Source of the DNA: Nitrospirota bacterium
GTDB taxonomy: Bacteria; Nitrospirota; Thermodesulfovibrionia; Thermodesulfovibrionales; JdFR-88
Assembly (NCBI GenBank): GCA_021840255.1
Contig: JAKBYX010000002.1
Span: forward strand, 186,859 to 250,858
Direction of reading: 5' to 3'
DNA: 64,000 nt
Under the pieces are notes generated by a model, which made no database searches, was not told where the DNA came from, and worked only from the letters and a program-made list of their open reading frames with translations. The translations under genes were made by a program, and so were the position numbers. Position 1 is the stretch's first letter. Every line of letters begins with the position of its first letter. Below are positions 24,433-33,769 of this stretch, in pieces.

Positions 24433-25196
24433 CAGTCAAAAACCGCCTTTCTTCCGTCTGCCGCCTTAAGGGCCAGGGCAATTTCCTTCAGGCTTGCCTC
24501 TTCAAGCAGGAACCTTGTTGTTTTCCTGCCGATGTCCTCCAGCCTGTGCGCATCGGAGCAGCGAAGCCCCGGCGCCTCACGGAGGAGAGTGTTTGTGTTT
24601 TTATTTTTTTGCTTTTGCCCGCAGACCTCGAGCGCGTCCAGCCCCAGGCCCTCTGGAATGAAGCCAAGCTGGGAAGTGACGCTGAAGGATTCCCGGTCGG
24701 CATGGCTTGCTATCGCCATCCCGCCCAGGCTGTGGATCGCCGCCACCAGGCCAGAAAGCCTGATGCCCGTGGCGCCCGCAAGTATCCTTCTGTTAAAACC
24801 CAGCACTTCATCATCCTCATTTACTATGACCTGCCCGAACGGGGGTATCTGCCCGGTGCCGTTTCCACCCTCCGCCCCCATGTGGAAATTATCCAGCTCC
24901 CTGTACACGTTCTCCTGCATCCTGAAGGCGGCCTCAAGTGTATCAAAAAGGGCAAGCACGTGGACTTCCTCCAGGGAGGTGATCTCCATTGCTGGCACCA
25001 GTGAGACCCCTGCTTTCAAGGCCGCGCGCGCCGCGGCGTCCAGGTTTTCGCAGGAGTTGTGGTCCGCTATGGCCACTATGTCCAGCCCCGCTTCCGCCGC
25101 CTTCCGCATGATGCGCCAGGGGGTCATATCAAGCTCGGCGCAAGGGGAAAGGCAGCTGTGTATATGCAGGTCCGCCGTGAAAAATCTCCTTGCCAT
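24432..25196 (-). CDS. PHP-domain metal-dependent phosphoesterase
   Basis: The N-terminus 'ADLHIHSCLSPCAELDMTPW' is the first PHP metal-binding motif, followed by 'AIADHNSCENLDA', 'ITSLEEVHVLALF', 'ASHADRESFS' and 'CSDAHRLEDIG', the full histidine/aspartate set. PHP proteins of this subgroup hydrolyse phosphate monoesters or nucleotides; the substrate is unknown. I chose ATG 25196, which begins just before the barrel. A GTG at 25226 in the same frame overlaps the DRTGG gene. A low-complexity QKQKNKNTNT stretch splits the domain near residue 210. Confidence 0.8.
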   Translation of the reverse strand: MARRFFTADLHIHSCLSPCAELDMTPWRIMRKAAEAGLDIVAIADHNSCENLDAAARAALKAGVSLVPAMEITSLEEVHVLALFDTLEAAFRMQENVYRELDNFHMGAEGGNGTGQIPPFGQVIVNEDDEVLGFNRRILAGATGIRLSGLVAAIHSLGGMAIASHADRESFSVTSQLGFIPEGLGLDALEVCGQKQKNKNTNTLLREAPGLRCSDAHRLEDIGRKTTRFLLEEASLKEIALALKAADGRKAVFD

Positions 25197-25216
25197 TTTT
25201 TTCTTTTCCGGCCCCG

Positions 25217-25561
25217 CTACCTGCACTCATTTTTTAAAAGAAGGTTGTAGACCATCCCTACCATGTCGTATGTCTGCAAAGAGGTGCTAATGACAGGTAT
25301 GCACTCGGCCTCGGCCTTCTCCAGCGTCTCGGCCTCTATCTGCTTGCCCCCCGTCACTATTATCCCGGAAAGGCCCTTTATCGCAGCCACCGCCACCACA
25401 TTGGGATGGGTTTGCCGCGTTATCCATATGTTGCCTTCCTTGCCGTTTGCAAGCACATCGGACAGCATATCGCTTGCATAACAGCCGTTTATAGCGGCCT
25501 CGACGCAGCCGTTGTTTTTCAGGTCCAGATCAAGCCTTCCTATAAGTTCCCGTACGGTCAT
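25217..25561 (-). CDS. DRTGG-domain protein
   Basis: A compact 114-residue protein matching stand-alone DRTGG domains ('GCYASDMLSDVLANGKEGNIWIT', 'AIKGLSGIIVTGGK', 'VISTSLQTYDMVGMVYNLL'). DRTGG domains are regulatory modules found next to CBS domains and in phosphotransacetylase-related proteins and are thought to bind small ligands. The gene lies flush between the HATPase and PHP genes, as in other anaerobes with NuoEFG/hydrogenase clusters. No catalytic residues are apparent. Confidence 0.8.
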   Translation of the reverse strand: MTVRELIGRLDLDLKNNGCVEAAINGCYASDMLSDVLANGKEGNIWITRQTHPNVVAVAAIKGLSGIIVTGGKQIEAETLEKAEAECIPVISTSLQTYDMVGMVYNLLLKNECR

Positions 25562-26050
25562 TTATTCCTGCCTTGCATTTAATGGTGGTGCCAGATTTAT
25601 TATGATCTCGATGGTTGTCCCTTCGCCGGGCACGGAATCTATCGAGAGCGTGCCGGCGTTCTTTTTTATGTTGGGCAAGCCCATGCCGCTTCCCCATCCG
25701 TATTCCTTTGCCCAGTCGGGCGCCGTGGTATAGCCTTCCTTCATTGCAAGCCCTATGTCCTCTATGCCGGGCCCCATGTCGGTGACCGTTATCGTAAGGG
25801 TTTCCCCTTCTATCAAGTAGTGCAGGCTTCCCGCCACCGCATGGATTATCACGTTTATCTCCGCCTCGAAAGCGCAGATGGCCGCCCGTCTTATGATCCA
25901 GGCGGGCACTCCCAGGGCCGCAAGCTCTGAACGGAGGCTTTTTGAGCCCGCTCCGGCATCAGAAAAATCCCCTCCGTTCAAGGGGAAGTAGACGTCCTGT
26001 CCGCTGCCCGCATCCGGATCCATGCCTTCTTTTTTCCCCTTGGAGCTCAT
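25562..26050 (-). CDS. Anti-sigma-factor-like ATP-binding protein (HATPase_c)
   Basis: The 162-residue product has an RsbW/SpoIIAB-like GHKL domain: 'FEAEINVIIHAVAGSLHYLIEGETLTITVTDMGPGIEDIG' carries the N and G1 boxes and GWGSGMGLPNIKKNAG the G2 box. It may act as a switch kinase. Start choice: ATG 26050 follows the receiver-GcvH gene's stop by four bases; an ATG at 26023 has a better ribosome-binding site. An N-terminal Gly/Asp-rich tail is poorly conserved in appearance. It is translationally linked to both neighbours. Confidence 0.75.
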   Translation of the reverse strand: MSSKGKKEGMDPDAGSGQDVYFPLNGGDFSDAGAGSKSLRSELAALGVPAWIIRRAAICAFEAEINVIIHAVAGSLHYLIEGETLTITVTDMGPGIEDIGLAMKEGYTTAPDWAKEYGWGSGMGLPNIKKNAGTLSIDSVPGEGTTIEIIINLAPPLNARQE

Positions 26051-26054
26051 CCCT

Positions 26055-26822
26055 TTAAACGCCGGATACTCCCGCGCTGACGCGGAGCAGCCATACGAGC
26101 CAGTTTTCCGAAAGGCATTCAGAAACAAAACCCGCGAGAGTCTCGTTTACCTTCTCGTTCCTCGCCGTCACTACGCCGCTCATCGGCGCCTTCAGCTCTA
26201 TTATTTTGCCTTCGCCGAGGAGGATCCTCGCAAAAGTCTCTCCGGAGGCGATGGCCGGCTGATCGATAAGCTCTATGTAGAGCAGATGCCCGCCCAGGTA
26301 CCACTGCCTCACATCAAAACCTATCTCCCAGCCGCCTTTTAGAGGCCTTGCCCATGCCCCGTCCTTGTAATAGATGGCCCGTTCGTCCAGCTCCGAAGCC
26401 ACCGTCACATATTGCCTGAACTGGTCGATGAAGGCCTTGCGGAGTATCCAGCCCCTTTTATCGAAGACCTTCGCGGCGATGTTTTTCATGAACTCCGGGG
26501 TGAAGGGTTTTTCGAGGAACTCGAAGGCGCCAAGCCTTATGGCCTCTTTGGCGTCTTCAAGCGTGGGGTAACCAGTTATCATGACCACGTCGGTCTTGGG
26601 CTGGATGGTGCGTGCCTCTCCCAGGACCTCGATCCCGTAGATGTCTGGCAGCCTGATGTCTGATATGAGGAGGTCCACCTCTTCGGAGTTTAATCTCTTT
26701 ATGGCTTCCGCCCCGCTGGTGACCGTGTTTACCGTGTAGCCTTCGGCCCCCAGGATCCTTTTGCAGCTGAGGCCTACTACGGGGTCATCATCCACAACCA
26801 GTATCTTTTTCCCTGCTCCCAT
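26055..26822 (-). CDS. Response-regulator receiver fused to a GcvH/lipoyl-like domain
   Basis: Residues 1-120 are a receiver domain (VVDDDP, phospho-acceptor in LLISDIRLPDIYG, 'VMITGYPT', 'EFLEKPFTP'). The C-terminal part (from about residue 135) resembles the glycine-cleavage H-protein barrel: 'WARPLKGGWEIGFD', then 'ASGETFARILLGEGKIIELKAPMSGVVTARNEKV' and 'ENWLVWLL'. A lysine sits close to, but not exactly at, the lipoyl-lysine position, so lipoylation is uncertain. The gene leads the minus-strand operon and has a GGAGG-type site (26833-26829 on the complement). It is probably the sensor-output component that links phosphorylation to the redox complex. Confidence 0.75.
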   Translation of the reverse strand: MGAGKKILVVDDDPVVGLSCKRILGAEGYTVNTVTSGAEAIKRLNSEEVDLLISDIRLPDIYGIEVLGEARTIQPKTDVVMITGYPTLEDAKEAIRLGAFEFLEKPFTPEFMKNIAAKVFDKRGWILRKAFIDQFRQYVTVASELDERAIYYKDGAWARPLKGGWEIGFDVRQWYLGGHLLYIELIDQPAIASGETFARILLGEGKIIELKAPMSGVVTARNEKVNETLAGFVSECLSENWLVWLLRVSAGVSGV

Positions 26823-26924
26823 TGCGGCAACCTCCTTTTATTAAACCACACTTAATACGCAATATGTATGCCTGAAGCTCAAGCCATTGTTTTTAAAGGG
26901 TTTGTAAAACGAAGGATGATTTAG

Positions 26925-26964
26925 TAGTGTATAAATTTTAAATACACTTTCTTGATTTATACTA
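26925..26964. promoter_or_regulatory. Nested inverted repeats in the divergent promoter region
   Basis: AGTGTAT (26926-26932) pairs with ATACACT (26942-26948), and the overlapping TAGTGTATAAAT (26925-26936) pairs with ATTTATACTA (26955-26964). Three related half-sites at this spacing look like a dimeric-repressor operator between the redox operon and the divergent cysteine-rich gene. TATACT at 26958-26963 is five bases from the downstream ATG. Confidence 0.45.
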
Positions 26965-26968
26965 CATA

Positions 26969-27382
26969 ATGCCGGTAAACGAGGAATCACCCGGAGAACT
27001 TGCCCGCCTGATGGAGGGGTCTTTTGAAAAACTGAGCCCTTATATCGAAAAGCACACGGGCAGGGTCTGTCCATCCTGCACAAAGGTCTGCTGCGCCAAC
27101 AAGCATGGCACTCCCGAGCGTGAGGACTTTTTGTTCTACCGGGCGCTGGGTGTGGAAGCTAAACCTGCCAGCGGGCCTATGGATGCGGCATGCAGCCTGC
27201 TTGGCGGTACGGGGTGCGAGCTTCCCAGATGGCAAAGGCCATTCAGGTGCACATGGTATTTTTGCGAGCCGCTTCTGGATTCAATGCGCATGGGGAACGG
27301 CCGCGAGTACAGGCGGTTCGTGGCCGAGCTGGCCCGGCTGGTGGAGTTCCGGGGCAGGCTTATAGCACTGACTCTTTTTTAA
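26969..27382 (+). CDS. Cysteine-rich hypothetical protein (YkgJ-like cysteine pattern)
   Basis: The 137-residue soluble protein has about nine cysteines: VCPSCTKVCCA near residue 34, then CSLLGGTGCELP, FRCTWYFC. The spacing resembles YkgJ-type zinc/iron-binding cysteine clusters, but I cannot assign a function. ATG 26969 follows a -10-like element by only five bases, so translation may be leaderless. It diverges from the redox operon across a palindromic region and is followed after 28 bp by the DUF401 transporter-like gene. Confidence 0.65.
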   Translation: MPVNEESPGELARLMEGSFEKLSPYIEKHTGRVCPSCTKVCCANKHGTPEREDFLFYRALGVEAKPASGPMDAACSLLGGTGCELPRWQRPFRCTWYFCEPLLDSMRMGNGREYRRFVAELARLVEFRGRLIALTLF

Positions 27383-27410
27383 GTGTGGGGACCTCCTTTC
27401 AAAAGATTAA

Positions 27411-28655
27411 ATGACAGACTTTATAAGGATAGTTGCCGTCCTCGTTTTTCTGATCGTGCTAGTAAGAAAAAAGGTGCGGGCGGGAGTGGTCCTGCTTCTG
27501 GGCTCTCTCCTGCTTACGGTCCTTTATCTCATGCCGGTGCGCGCCGTGCTTTACTCCGTGGAAACGGCGCTGATAAAAAACCCCGAGGCCATAAAGGTGG
27601 CCCTTGCCCTTACCGCCATACGCGGGTTCGAGCTTGTGCTCAGGGAAAAAAAGATTCTGGACGCGATGATGGATTTCTCAAAGGGTCTTTTTAGGGGGAA
27701 AAGAGCGCTAATTGCCTCCATGCCCCTTCTCATTGGCACCCTTCCTGCCATGGGAGGAGCGTATTTCTCCGCCCCCATGGTGGAGGAAGCCTCCAAAGGT
27801 ATGGGGCTTCCGGCAGAGCAGAGGGGGTTTTTGAACTACTGGTTCAGGCACCCGTGGGAATATGTGCTTCCCCTTTATCCTGGTATCGTCCTTGCCGGGG
27901 CGGTCACGGGAATAAAGCTGGGGCCGCTGATGTTTTCCAACCTGCCGTATGCCTTGGGAGTGGCCGCAACGGGCTGTCTTTTTGGCTTCAAGGGGATCGG
28001 GGACGCCCCCTGCGCGCCGGACGCCAGTTTGCGCGGAGGCAAAGGCAAAAAAAAAGAAAAAGAAAAAAGGCAAGAAACTTTCAAAGGACTTTTAAGTTTT
28101 CTGCCAATCTTTTCCATATTGTGCCTGGTCATAATCTTTGGGGTGGAGTTCCAGTGGGCCATCCTTGCCGCCCTTGCAGGCCTGTTCGTTTTCTACCGCT
28201 ATAATCCGCGGGAAGTATGGAAGGTGGTAAAGGGTTCCTTCTCCATGGACGTCCTGCTTCTGATAGCGGGCGTCATGGTATTCAAGCAGGTGCTTGTAAG
28301 CTCCGGGGCGGTGGCCAACCTGGGCGGCTTTCTTGCCGGGGAGGGGATACCGCTTATGGTCCTGCTTTCCGTCCTGCCTTTCCTTGCGGGCCTGCTGACC
28401 GGCCATACAATGGCGTTTGTGGGGGCCACTTTCCCGCTTCTCATGGCCCTGCCCGGAGGAGGCGTACTGCACGCCATATCCTTTGCCTTTGCCTGCGGTT
28501 TTCTGGGGGTGCTGCTGAGCCCTGTCCATATCTGCCTGATACTCTCCAGGGAATACTTCAAGGCGGACCTGTGGGGGATTTACAAAAGGACGATACCCGC
28601 CGCCCTGGTGATATTTATGGTGGCAGTGGGGGAGTACCTGGTTTTTAGAGGCTAA
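27411..28655 (+). CDS. DUF401 family integral membrane protein
   Basis: A 414-residue protein with about ten hydrophobic segments and the family's signature '[22 protein letters not shown]' and '[17 protein letters not shown]' blocks. DUF401 proteins resemble anion/carboxylate permeases of the ion-transporter superfamily; the substrate is unknown. A charged [11 protein letters not shown] low-complexity insertion sits in a loop near residue 208. ATG follows a weak site. Probable cotranscription with the cysteine-rich gene upstream. Confidence 0.8.
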   Translation: MTDFIRIVAVLVFLIVLVRKKVRAGVVLLLGSLLLTVLYLMPVRAVLYSVETALIKNPEAIKVALALTAIRGFELVLREKKILDAMMDFSKGLFRGKRALIASMPLLIGTLPAMGGAYFSAPMVEEASKGMGLPAEQRGFLNYWFRHPWEYVLPLYPGIVLAGAVTGIKLGPLMFSNLPYALGVAATGCLFGFKGIGDAPCAPDASLRGGKGKKKEKEKRQETFKGLLSFLPIFSILCLVIIFGVEFQWAILAALAGLFVFYRYNPREVWKVVKGSFSMDVLLLIAGVMVFKQVLVSSGAVANLGGFLAGEGIPLMVLLSVLPFLAGLLTGHTMAFVGATFPLLMALPGGGVLHAISFAFACGFLGVLLSPVHICLILSREYFKADLWGIYKRTIPAALVIFMVAVGEYLVFRG

Positions 28656-28840
28656 TGCGCGAGATTCCCCCTCGGTCTGCCTCAGGAAATCCCGATCGGG
28701 CTTTATCTTCCCGCGTTTTACATTTGATTTTATTTTGTGCTATGGTTTTACCTCTTCCCCTCGCCCCATGGGAGAGGGCAAGGGTGAGGGCGGCTTACTT
28801 GCCTGATATAAAAGATTTTTCTCTAAAACGAGGTGCGCCA
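28656..28840. other. Gap upstream of argG
   Basis: 185 bp that are formally open in the argG frame but not protein-like. It contains a short hairpin repeat (28751-28790) and GAGGTG as the argG ribosome-binding site. Confidence 0.5.
28751..28790. repeat. Widespread type of intergenic palindromic repeat
   Basis: CCTCTTCCCCTCGCCCCATGG and the following GGAGAGGGCAAGGGTGAGG form an imperfect palindrome of the kind seen as dispersed intergenic repeats in many Gram-negative genomes. Only one copy was noticed in this window. Confidence 0.5.
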
Positions 28841-30034
28841 ATGAAGATAGTGCTTGCATATTCCGGGGGGCTCGATACCTCTGTGGCCATTAAATGGCTC
28901 AAGGAAACGTACGGGGCCCAGGTCATCGCCTTCTGTGCCGATCTGGGGCAGGAAGAGGAGCTTGGGGGGCTGGATGAGAAAGCCCTGAAGACCGGGGCGT
29001 CAAACGTGTACATAGAGGACCTGAGGGAAGAGTTCGTAAGGGACTATATCTTCCCCATGCTCAGGGCAAACGCGGTCTACGAAGGCTCATATCTCCTGGG
29101 CACTTCCATAGCGCGGCCGCTTATAGCCAAAAAGTTGATAGAGATAGCCAGGAAGGAAGGGGCGGAAGCCGTTGCCCACGGGGCCACGGGCAAGGGAAAC
29201 GACCAGGTCCGCTTCGAGCTCACCTGTTATGCCCTGAAGCCAGACATAAAGATAATAGCCCCCTGGAGGGTCTGGCCGTTCAAGTCCCGGCAAAGCCTCA
29301 TTGAATACGCCTCAAAAAACGGTATACCGGTTACGGCTACAAAGGAAAAACCTTACAGCACGGACAGGAATATCTTCCATATAAGCTATGAGGGCGGTGT
29401 CCTTGAAGACCCCTGGGCCGCGCCTCCGGCTGACATGTACACCATGGCCCTGCCTCCGGAGAAGGCCCCGGATGCGCCAAGGACCATCGAGGTCGAATAC
29501 GAAGGCGGAAACCCGGTGGCGGTTGACGGGAAAAAGATGGGGCCGCTTGAAATATTAAGGACGCTCAACGGCATCGCCGGAGAAAATGGGATAGGACGCG
29601 TGGACCTGGTGGAAAACCGCTTCGTGGGCATGAAATCAAGGGGCGTTTATGAGACGCCCGGCGGCACGGCGCTCCATGCGGCGCACCGGGCGGTGGAGTC
29701 GATCACTATGGACAGGGAATCTCTCCACCAGAGGGATGCGCTTATTCCCAGGTACGCGGAGCTTGTCTACAACGGTTTCTGGTTTTCCCCCGAAAGGCAG
29801 CTCCTTCAGGGGCTTATGGACAACGCCCAGGAAAATGTGACCGGCACAGCGAGATTAAAACTCTATAAGGGCGGCCTGACGGTCACGGGCCGAAAATCCC
29901 CGAAAAGCCTCTATCACCCGGACCTTGCCACCTTCGAGGAGGAAAACATCTATGACCAGAAGGACGCGGAGGGTTTCATCAAATTGAACGCCCTCAGGCT
30001 GAGGGTGGAAAAGCTCCTTCGCCCTGGGTCCTGA
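28841..30034 (+). CDS. argG: Argininosuccinate synthase
   Basis: ArgG joins citrulline and aspartate with ATP cleavage. The 397-residue product begins '[20 protein letters not shown]', the N-type ATP pyrophosphatase P-loop at the very N-terminus. This fixes ATG 28841 as the start against the longer frame from 28655. Further family blocks are '[21 protein letters not shown]', '[17 protein letters not shown]', '[15 protein letters not shown]' and '[16 protein letters not shown]'. It is monocistronic or followed by dprA after about 105 bp of A-rich spacer. Confidence 0.96.
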   Translation: MKIVLAYSGGLDTSVAIKWLKETYGAQVIAFCADLGQEEELGGLDEKALKTGASNVYIEDLREEFVRDYIFPMLRANAVYEGSYLLGTSIARPLIAKKLIEIARKEGAEAVAHGATGKGNDQVRFELTCYALKPDIKIIAPWRVWPFKSRQSLIEYASKNGIPVTATKEKPYSTDRNIFHISYEGGVLEDPWAAPPADMYTMALPPEKAPDAPRTIEVEYEGGNPVAVDGKKMGPLEILRTLNGIAGENGIGRVDLVENRFVGMKSRGVYETPGGTALHAAHRAVESITMDRESLHQRDALIPRYAELVYNGFWFSPERQLLQGLMDNAQENVTGTARLKLYKGGLTVTGRKSPKSLYHPDLATFEEENIYDQKDAEGFIKLNALRLRVEKLLRPGS

Positions 30035-30140
30035 ACCCAAGCCAGACGGGAAAAAATAAAATAAACAAAACAAAATTCCCCTGAAGCGGCCGGGAAAAAA
30101 GAAAAGCAAAAAAGTAAAAAAGCAAAAAACGAAAAATTTG

Positions 30141-31289
30141 ATGGATGCCAAGGACGAGAAAGAGAAGGGCAAAGACAGGGAATGTCTTGCGGCCCTTACC
30201 TTTGTTCCGGAAATAGGGCCGCTGACGATAAAAAAGCTGCTTTCCTTTTTTGGCAGCGCCAGGGCGGTATTTGAAGCCCCGAAGGAAAGGCTTGAGGCCT
30301 CAGGAATAGGCGAAAGGAAAATTGAGGGCATACTCAGGTTTGCGGGGTGGAAGGACGTGCGCCGCATGCTGGAGCGGGCCCGGGAGTCGGGGATGAAGGT
30401 GCTTACAAGCGAATCCGGGGAATTCCCGGAGCAGCTTAAGAACATATCCGATTGCCCCCCCCTTCTTTATGTGAATGGGGACATCCTGGAGGAAGACAAA
30501 TACGCGCTGGGCATAGTCGGGACCAGGACGCCCACTCATTACGGCAAGGTCCATGCGGAAAACATCGCCGCAGGGCTGGCAAAAAAGGGGTTTACGATCG
30601 TAAGCGGGCTTGCAAGGGGAATAGATTCGGCGGCCCATAAGGGCGCCCTCAGGGCGGGCGGCAGGAGCATAGGCGTCATGGGCTCCGGTCTGGATGTGCC
30701 TTACCCGCCGGAAAATTATGTTTTAATGCAGAAACTGGCCTCATCGGGCGCGGTAGTAAGCGAGTTTACGCCAGGCACGGGGCCTAACAAGGAGAATTTC
30801 CCAAGGAGAAACCGGATAATAAGCGGGCTTTCCCTGGGAGTTCTGGTTGTGGAGGCCGGCAAGAACAGCGGTTCGCTGATCACCGCCAACTACGCGCTGG
30901 ACCAGGGCAAGGAGGTCTTCGCTATCCCCGGAAACATCAGCTCTGCCGTCTCCAGCGGGACCAACGAGCTCATAAAAAGCGGAGCAAAGGTGGTCACCGG
31001 CATAGACGATATCATTGAGGAGCTGGCCCCGGTGCTCAAGGGATTTTTAAGCCGCGAAGCGATATCGAATGCCTCCGGTCAGGAGCCGGCAAGGCAGGCG
31101 GAGCTGAAGGCCGCGCTTGCACCAGGGGAAAGACAGGTGGTGGAGGCGCTTGGCCCGGAGCCGGTCCATATAGATGAAATAGCCAGGCAGCTTGGCATGG
31201 GGGCGTCACAGATAATGGGAATCCTCCTCCAGCTTGAGCTTAAGGGTATTGTGAAGCAGGTTGCTGGAAAAAAATTCTTTATCTGCTAA
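30141..31289 (+). CDS. dprA: DNA-processing protein DprA (Smf)
   Basis: DprA loads RecA on incoming single-stranded DNA during transformation. N-terminal helix-hairpin-helix-like segment ('PEIGPLTIKKLLSFFG'), then the Rossmann-like core with 'LGIVGTRTPTHYGK', 'VSGLARGIDSAAHKGAL', 'GLDVPYPPEN', 'FPRRNRIISGLSLGVLVVEAGKNSGSLITA' and 'FAIPGNI', and a winged-helix C-terminus ('VHIDEIARQLGM'). The frame also offers a TTG three bases earlier. Length is normal. It precedes topA, a common gene order. Confidence 0.95.
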   Translation: MDAKDEKEKGKDRECLAALTFVPEIGPLTIKKLLSFFGSARAVFEAPKERLEASGIGERKIEGILRFAGWKDVRRMLERARESGMKVLTSESGEFPEQLKNISDCPPLLYVNGDILEEDKYALGIVGTRTPTHYGKVHAENIAAGLAKKGFTIVSGLARGIDSAAHKGALRAGGRSIGVMGSGLDVPYPPENYVLMQKLASSGAVVSEFTPGTGPNKENFPRRNRIISGLSLGVLVVEAGKNSGSLITANYALDQGKEVFAIPGNISSAVSSGTNELIKSGAKVVTGIDDIIEELAPVLKGFLSREAISNASGQEPARQAELKAALAPGERQVVEALGPEPVHIDEIARQLGMGASQIMGILLQLELKGIVKQVAGKKFFIC

Positions 31290-31425
31290 AATGCGTGGAA
31301 GAGAGGTTTTCGATTTGTTTTGTTTATTTTGCTTTGCTTTGTTTTTAATGTCCGTGATTCATGGATATTTAAGAAATGAGAATAAAAATAAAAAATTTAT
31401 TTTATAAAGGACCGGAGAGTTCAAA

Positions 31426-33732
31426 ATGAGTTTTCTTGTAATAGTAGAGTCGCCTGCAAAGGCGCGTACGCTGAACAAGATCCTCGGAAAGGATTTTTCC
31501 GTTAAGGCGTCGATAGGACACATAAAGGACCTGCCTGCAAAGGAGTTGGGCGTAGACAAGGAAAAGGACTTCGAGCCCAGGTATGTGATCATCCCCGGAA
31601 AAGAGAAAGTGGTCCGGGAGCTAAAGGCCGCCTCTAAAAAGGCCGAAAAAATCTTCCTGGCCCCCGACCCCGACCGCGAGGGCGAGGCCATCGCGTACCA
31701 CATAGCCTCCGAGTTGGGCGACGGCGCGAAAAAGGGCGCGAACGCTAAAAAACTCTACAGGGTGAGCTTCCATGAGATTACGGAAAAGGCTGTCAAGGAA
31801 GCTATGGAACACCCCGGGGAAATAGACGCCCATATGGTCGATGCCCAGCAGGCAAGAAGGGTGCTCGACAGGCTTGTTGGCTATGAGCTTTCCCCGCTGC
31901 TTTGGAGAAAGGTAAGGAAGGGCCTCAGCGCCGGACGGGTCCAGTCGGTTGCCGTGAGGCTGGTAGTCGAAAGGGAAAGGGAGATAGAGGCATTCAAGCA
32001 GGAGGAATACTGGTCTGCCGAGGGGATGTTCAGCCCAGCCCAGGCAGAAGGCCAGATTTTTTTCTCCGCAAGGCTCCATACGCTTGGCGGAGAGCTAGTG
32101 ACGGAGCGAAACGCCAGGACAGGGGAGAAGAAGTTCCTCCTGCAGACCGCGGAGGACGCACAAAAGGCCGTGGAGTCCATCAAGGGCCTGGATTACGTGC
32201 TTGCCGGTATCGAGAAAAAGCTCCGCAAACGCTCCCCCGCGCCCCCCTTCATAACAAGCACATTGCAGCAGGAGGCGTTTGGGCGCCTGCAGTTCTCAGC
32301 CAAAAAAACGATGATGCTGGCCCAGCAGCTTTATGAAGGCATAGAGTTGGGAGAGGAAGGCTCGGTTGGCCTGATCACATATATGAGGACCGATTCGGTA
32401 AACGTGGCCCAGGAAGCGCAGCAGTGGGCCAGAAATCTCATAGCCAGCAGGTTCGGAGAAAAATATCTCCCCGAAAAGCCGCCCAAATACAAGAGCAAGG
32501 CATCTGCCCAGGAGGCCCATGAGGCCATAAGGCCAACCTACATGGAAAGGTCTCCCGAGGCGGTAAAGCCGTTTTTATCCAAGGACCAGATGCGGCTCTA
32601 CAGCCTTGTCTGGAACCGGTTCCTCGCAAGCCAGATGGCGCCTGCCCAGCTTGATCAGACGACATTCACCATCGCCTCGCAAGGGGACGGCGGGCAGGAC
32701 GCGGAAAAAGCCGTCTTCAAGGCAAGCGGAACGGTCATGAGGTTCGATGGTTTTCTGGTCCTTTACAAGGATCTGGCAGGCGAGGAGGAAGAGTGGCTGC
32801 TTCCGCCACTGACAGAAAAAGAGGCGCTAAAACTTCTGGAGCTGAAGCCGGGACAGCATTTCACACAGCCGCCGCCAAGGTACACGGAGGCAAGCCTTGT
32901 TAAGACCCTTGAGGAAAAAGGCATAGGAAGGCCGAGCACTTATGCCGCCATACTCTCTACCATACAGGACAGGAAGTATGTCACAAAGGAGACGGGTAAG
33001 TTCAAGCCTACCGACTTGGGCGTCCTTGTGAACGACCTGCTGGTGGAAAAGTTCCCTGAGCTGATGGATGTCGGTTTTACCGCCCGGATGGAAGACGAGC
33101 TGGACCAGATAGAACAGGGCAAGATGCAATGGCCGAAAGTGATCAGGGATTTTTATCAGCCTTTCAGCCAGGATCTTGAAACGGCCCTGAAGGCGCCCGG
33201 GAAGGTGCGGCCCGAGGACGTCATGACCGAAGAGAAGTGCGAAACGTGCGGCCTCCCGATGGTGAAGAGATGGGGAAGGCACGGCTGGTTCCTGGCCTGC
33301 AGCGGTTATCCTGAGTGCAGGTTTACGCGTCCGCTGGAGGGCGACAAGCAGGCGGTGGAGCAAACCAGCGAGGTCTGCGAAAAATGCGGCGCGCCGATGG
33401 TGTTGCGCACCGGAAGGTTCGGCAAGTTCCTTGCCTGCTCGAAATATCCGGAGTGCAAGACCACCAAGCCCGTGTCGCTTGGGGTAAAATGCCCACTGGA
33501 TGGCGGCGATGTTGTAGAGCGGCGCTCCAAGAAGGGGAGGCTCTTTTATAGCTGCGGCAATTATCCTAACTGCAAGTTCATATCATGGTATCGCCCTGTC
33601 AACCGTGCCTGCCCGGACTGCGGCAGCCCCTATCTGCTTGAAAAAAAGACCAGGGAAGGCACAGCGGTCTTTTGTCCCGAAAAAAGCTGCGGCCACAAGG
33701 AAGAAAGCAGGGAAGAAGCCTCCGGGGAGTAA
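31426..33732 (+). CDS. topA: DNA topoisomerase I
   Basis: A type IA topoisomerase of 768 residues that relaxes negative supercoils. It starts with the TOPRIM domain ('LVIVESPAKARTLNKILG', DPDREGEA with the metal-binding acidic residues), has the active-site tyrosine in 'GLITYMRTDSVNV' (about residue 318), 'PPPRYTEASLVKTLEEKGIGRPSTYA', and at least three C-terminal four-cysteine zinc ribbons (CETCGLPM, CEKCGAPM, 'CPDCGSPYLL'). ATG follows GGAGAG. Essential housekeeping gene. Confidence 0.97.
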   Translation: MSFLVIVESPAKARTLNKILGKDFSVKASIGHIKDLPAKELGVDKEKDFEPRYVIIPGKEKVVRELKAASKKAEKIFLAPDPDREGEAIAYHIASELGDGAKKGANAKKLYRVSFHEITEKAVKEAMEHPGEIDAHMVDAQQARRVLDRLVGYELSPLLWRKVRKGLSAGRVQSVAVRLVVEREREIEAFKQEEYWSAEGMFSPAQAEGQIFFSARLHTLGGELVTERNARTGEKKFLLQTAEDAQKAVESIKGLDYVLAGIEKKLRKRSPAPPFITSTLQQEAFGRLQFSAKKTMMLAQQLYEGIELGEEGSVGLITYMRTDSVNVAQEAQQWARNLIASRFGEKYLPEKPPKYKSKASAQEAHEAIRPTYMERSPEAVKPFLSKDQMRLYSLVWNRFLASQMAPAQLDQTTFTIASQGDGGQDAEKAVFKASGTVMRFDGFLVLYKDLAGEEEEWLLPPLTEKEALKLLELKPGQHFTQPPPRYTEASLVKTLEEKGIGRPSTYAAILSTIQDRKYVTKETGKFKPTDLGVLVNDLLVEKFPELMDVGFTARMEDELDQIEQGKMQWPKVIRDFYQPFSQDLETALKAPGKVRPEDVMTEEKCETCGLPMVKRWGRHGWFLACSGYPECRFTRPLEGDKQAVEQTSEVCEKCGAPMVLRTGRFGKFLACSKYPECKTTKPVSLGVKCPLDGGDVVERRSKKGRLFYSCGNYPNCKFISWYRPVNRACPDCGSPYLLEKKTREGTAVFCPEKSCGHKEESREEASGE

Positions 33733-33769
33733 TGGCCGGGCAAGGCGGCTTGGCGGAACTAACCTATAG

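Noticed and set aside
28655..28840. Upstream extension of argG
   Set aside because: The universal ArgG N-terminus [10 protein letters not shown] begins at 28841 after a GAGGTG site; the extension is not protein-like and contains an intergenic repeat.
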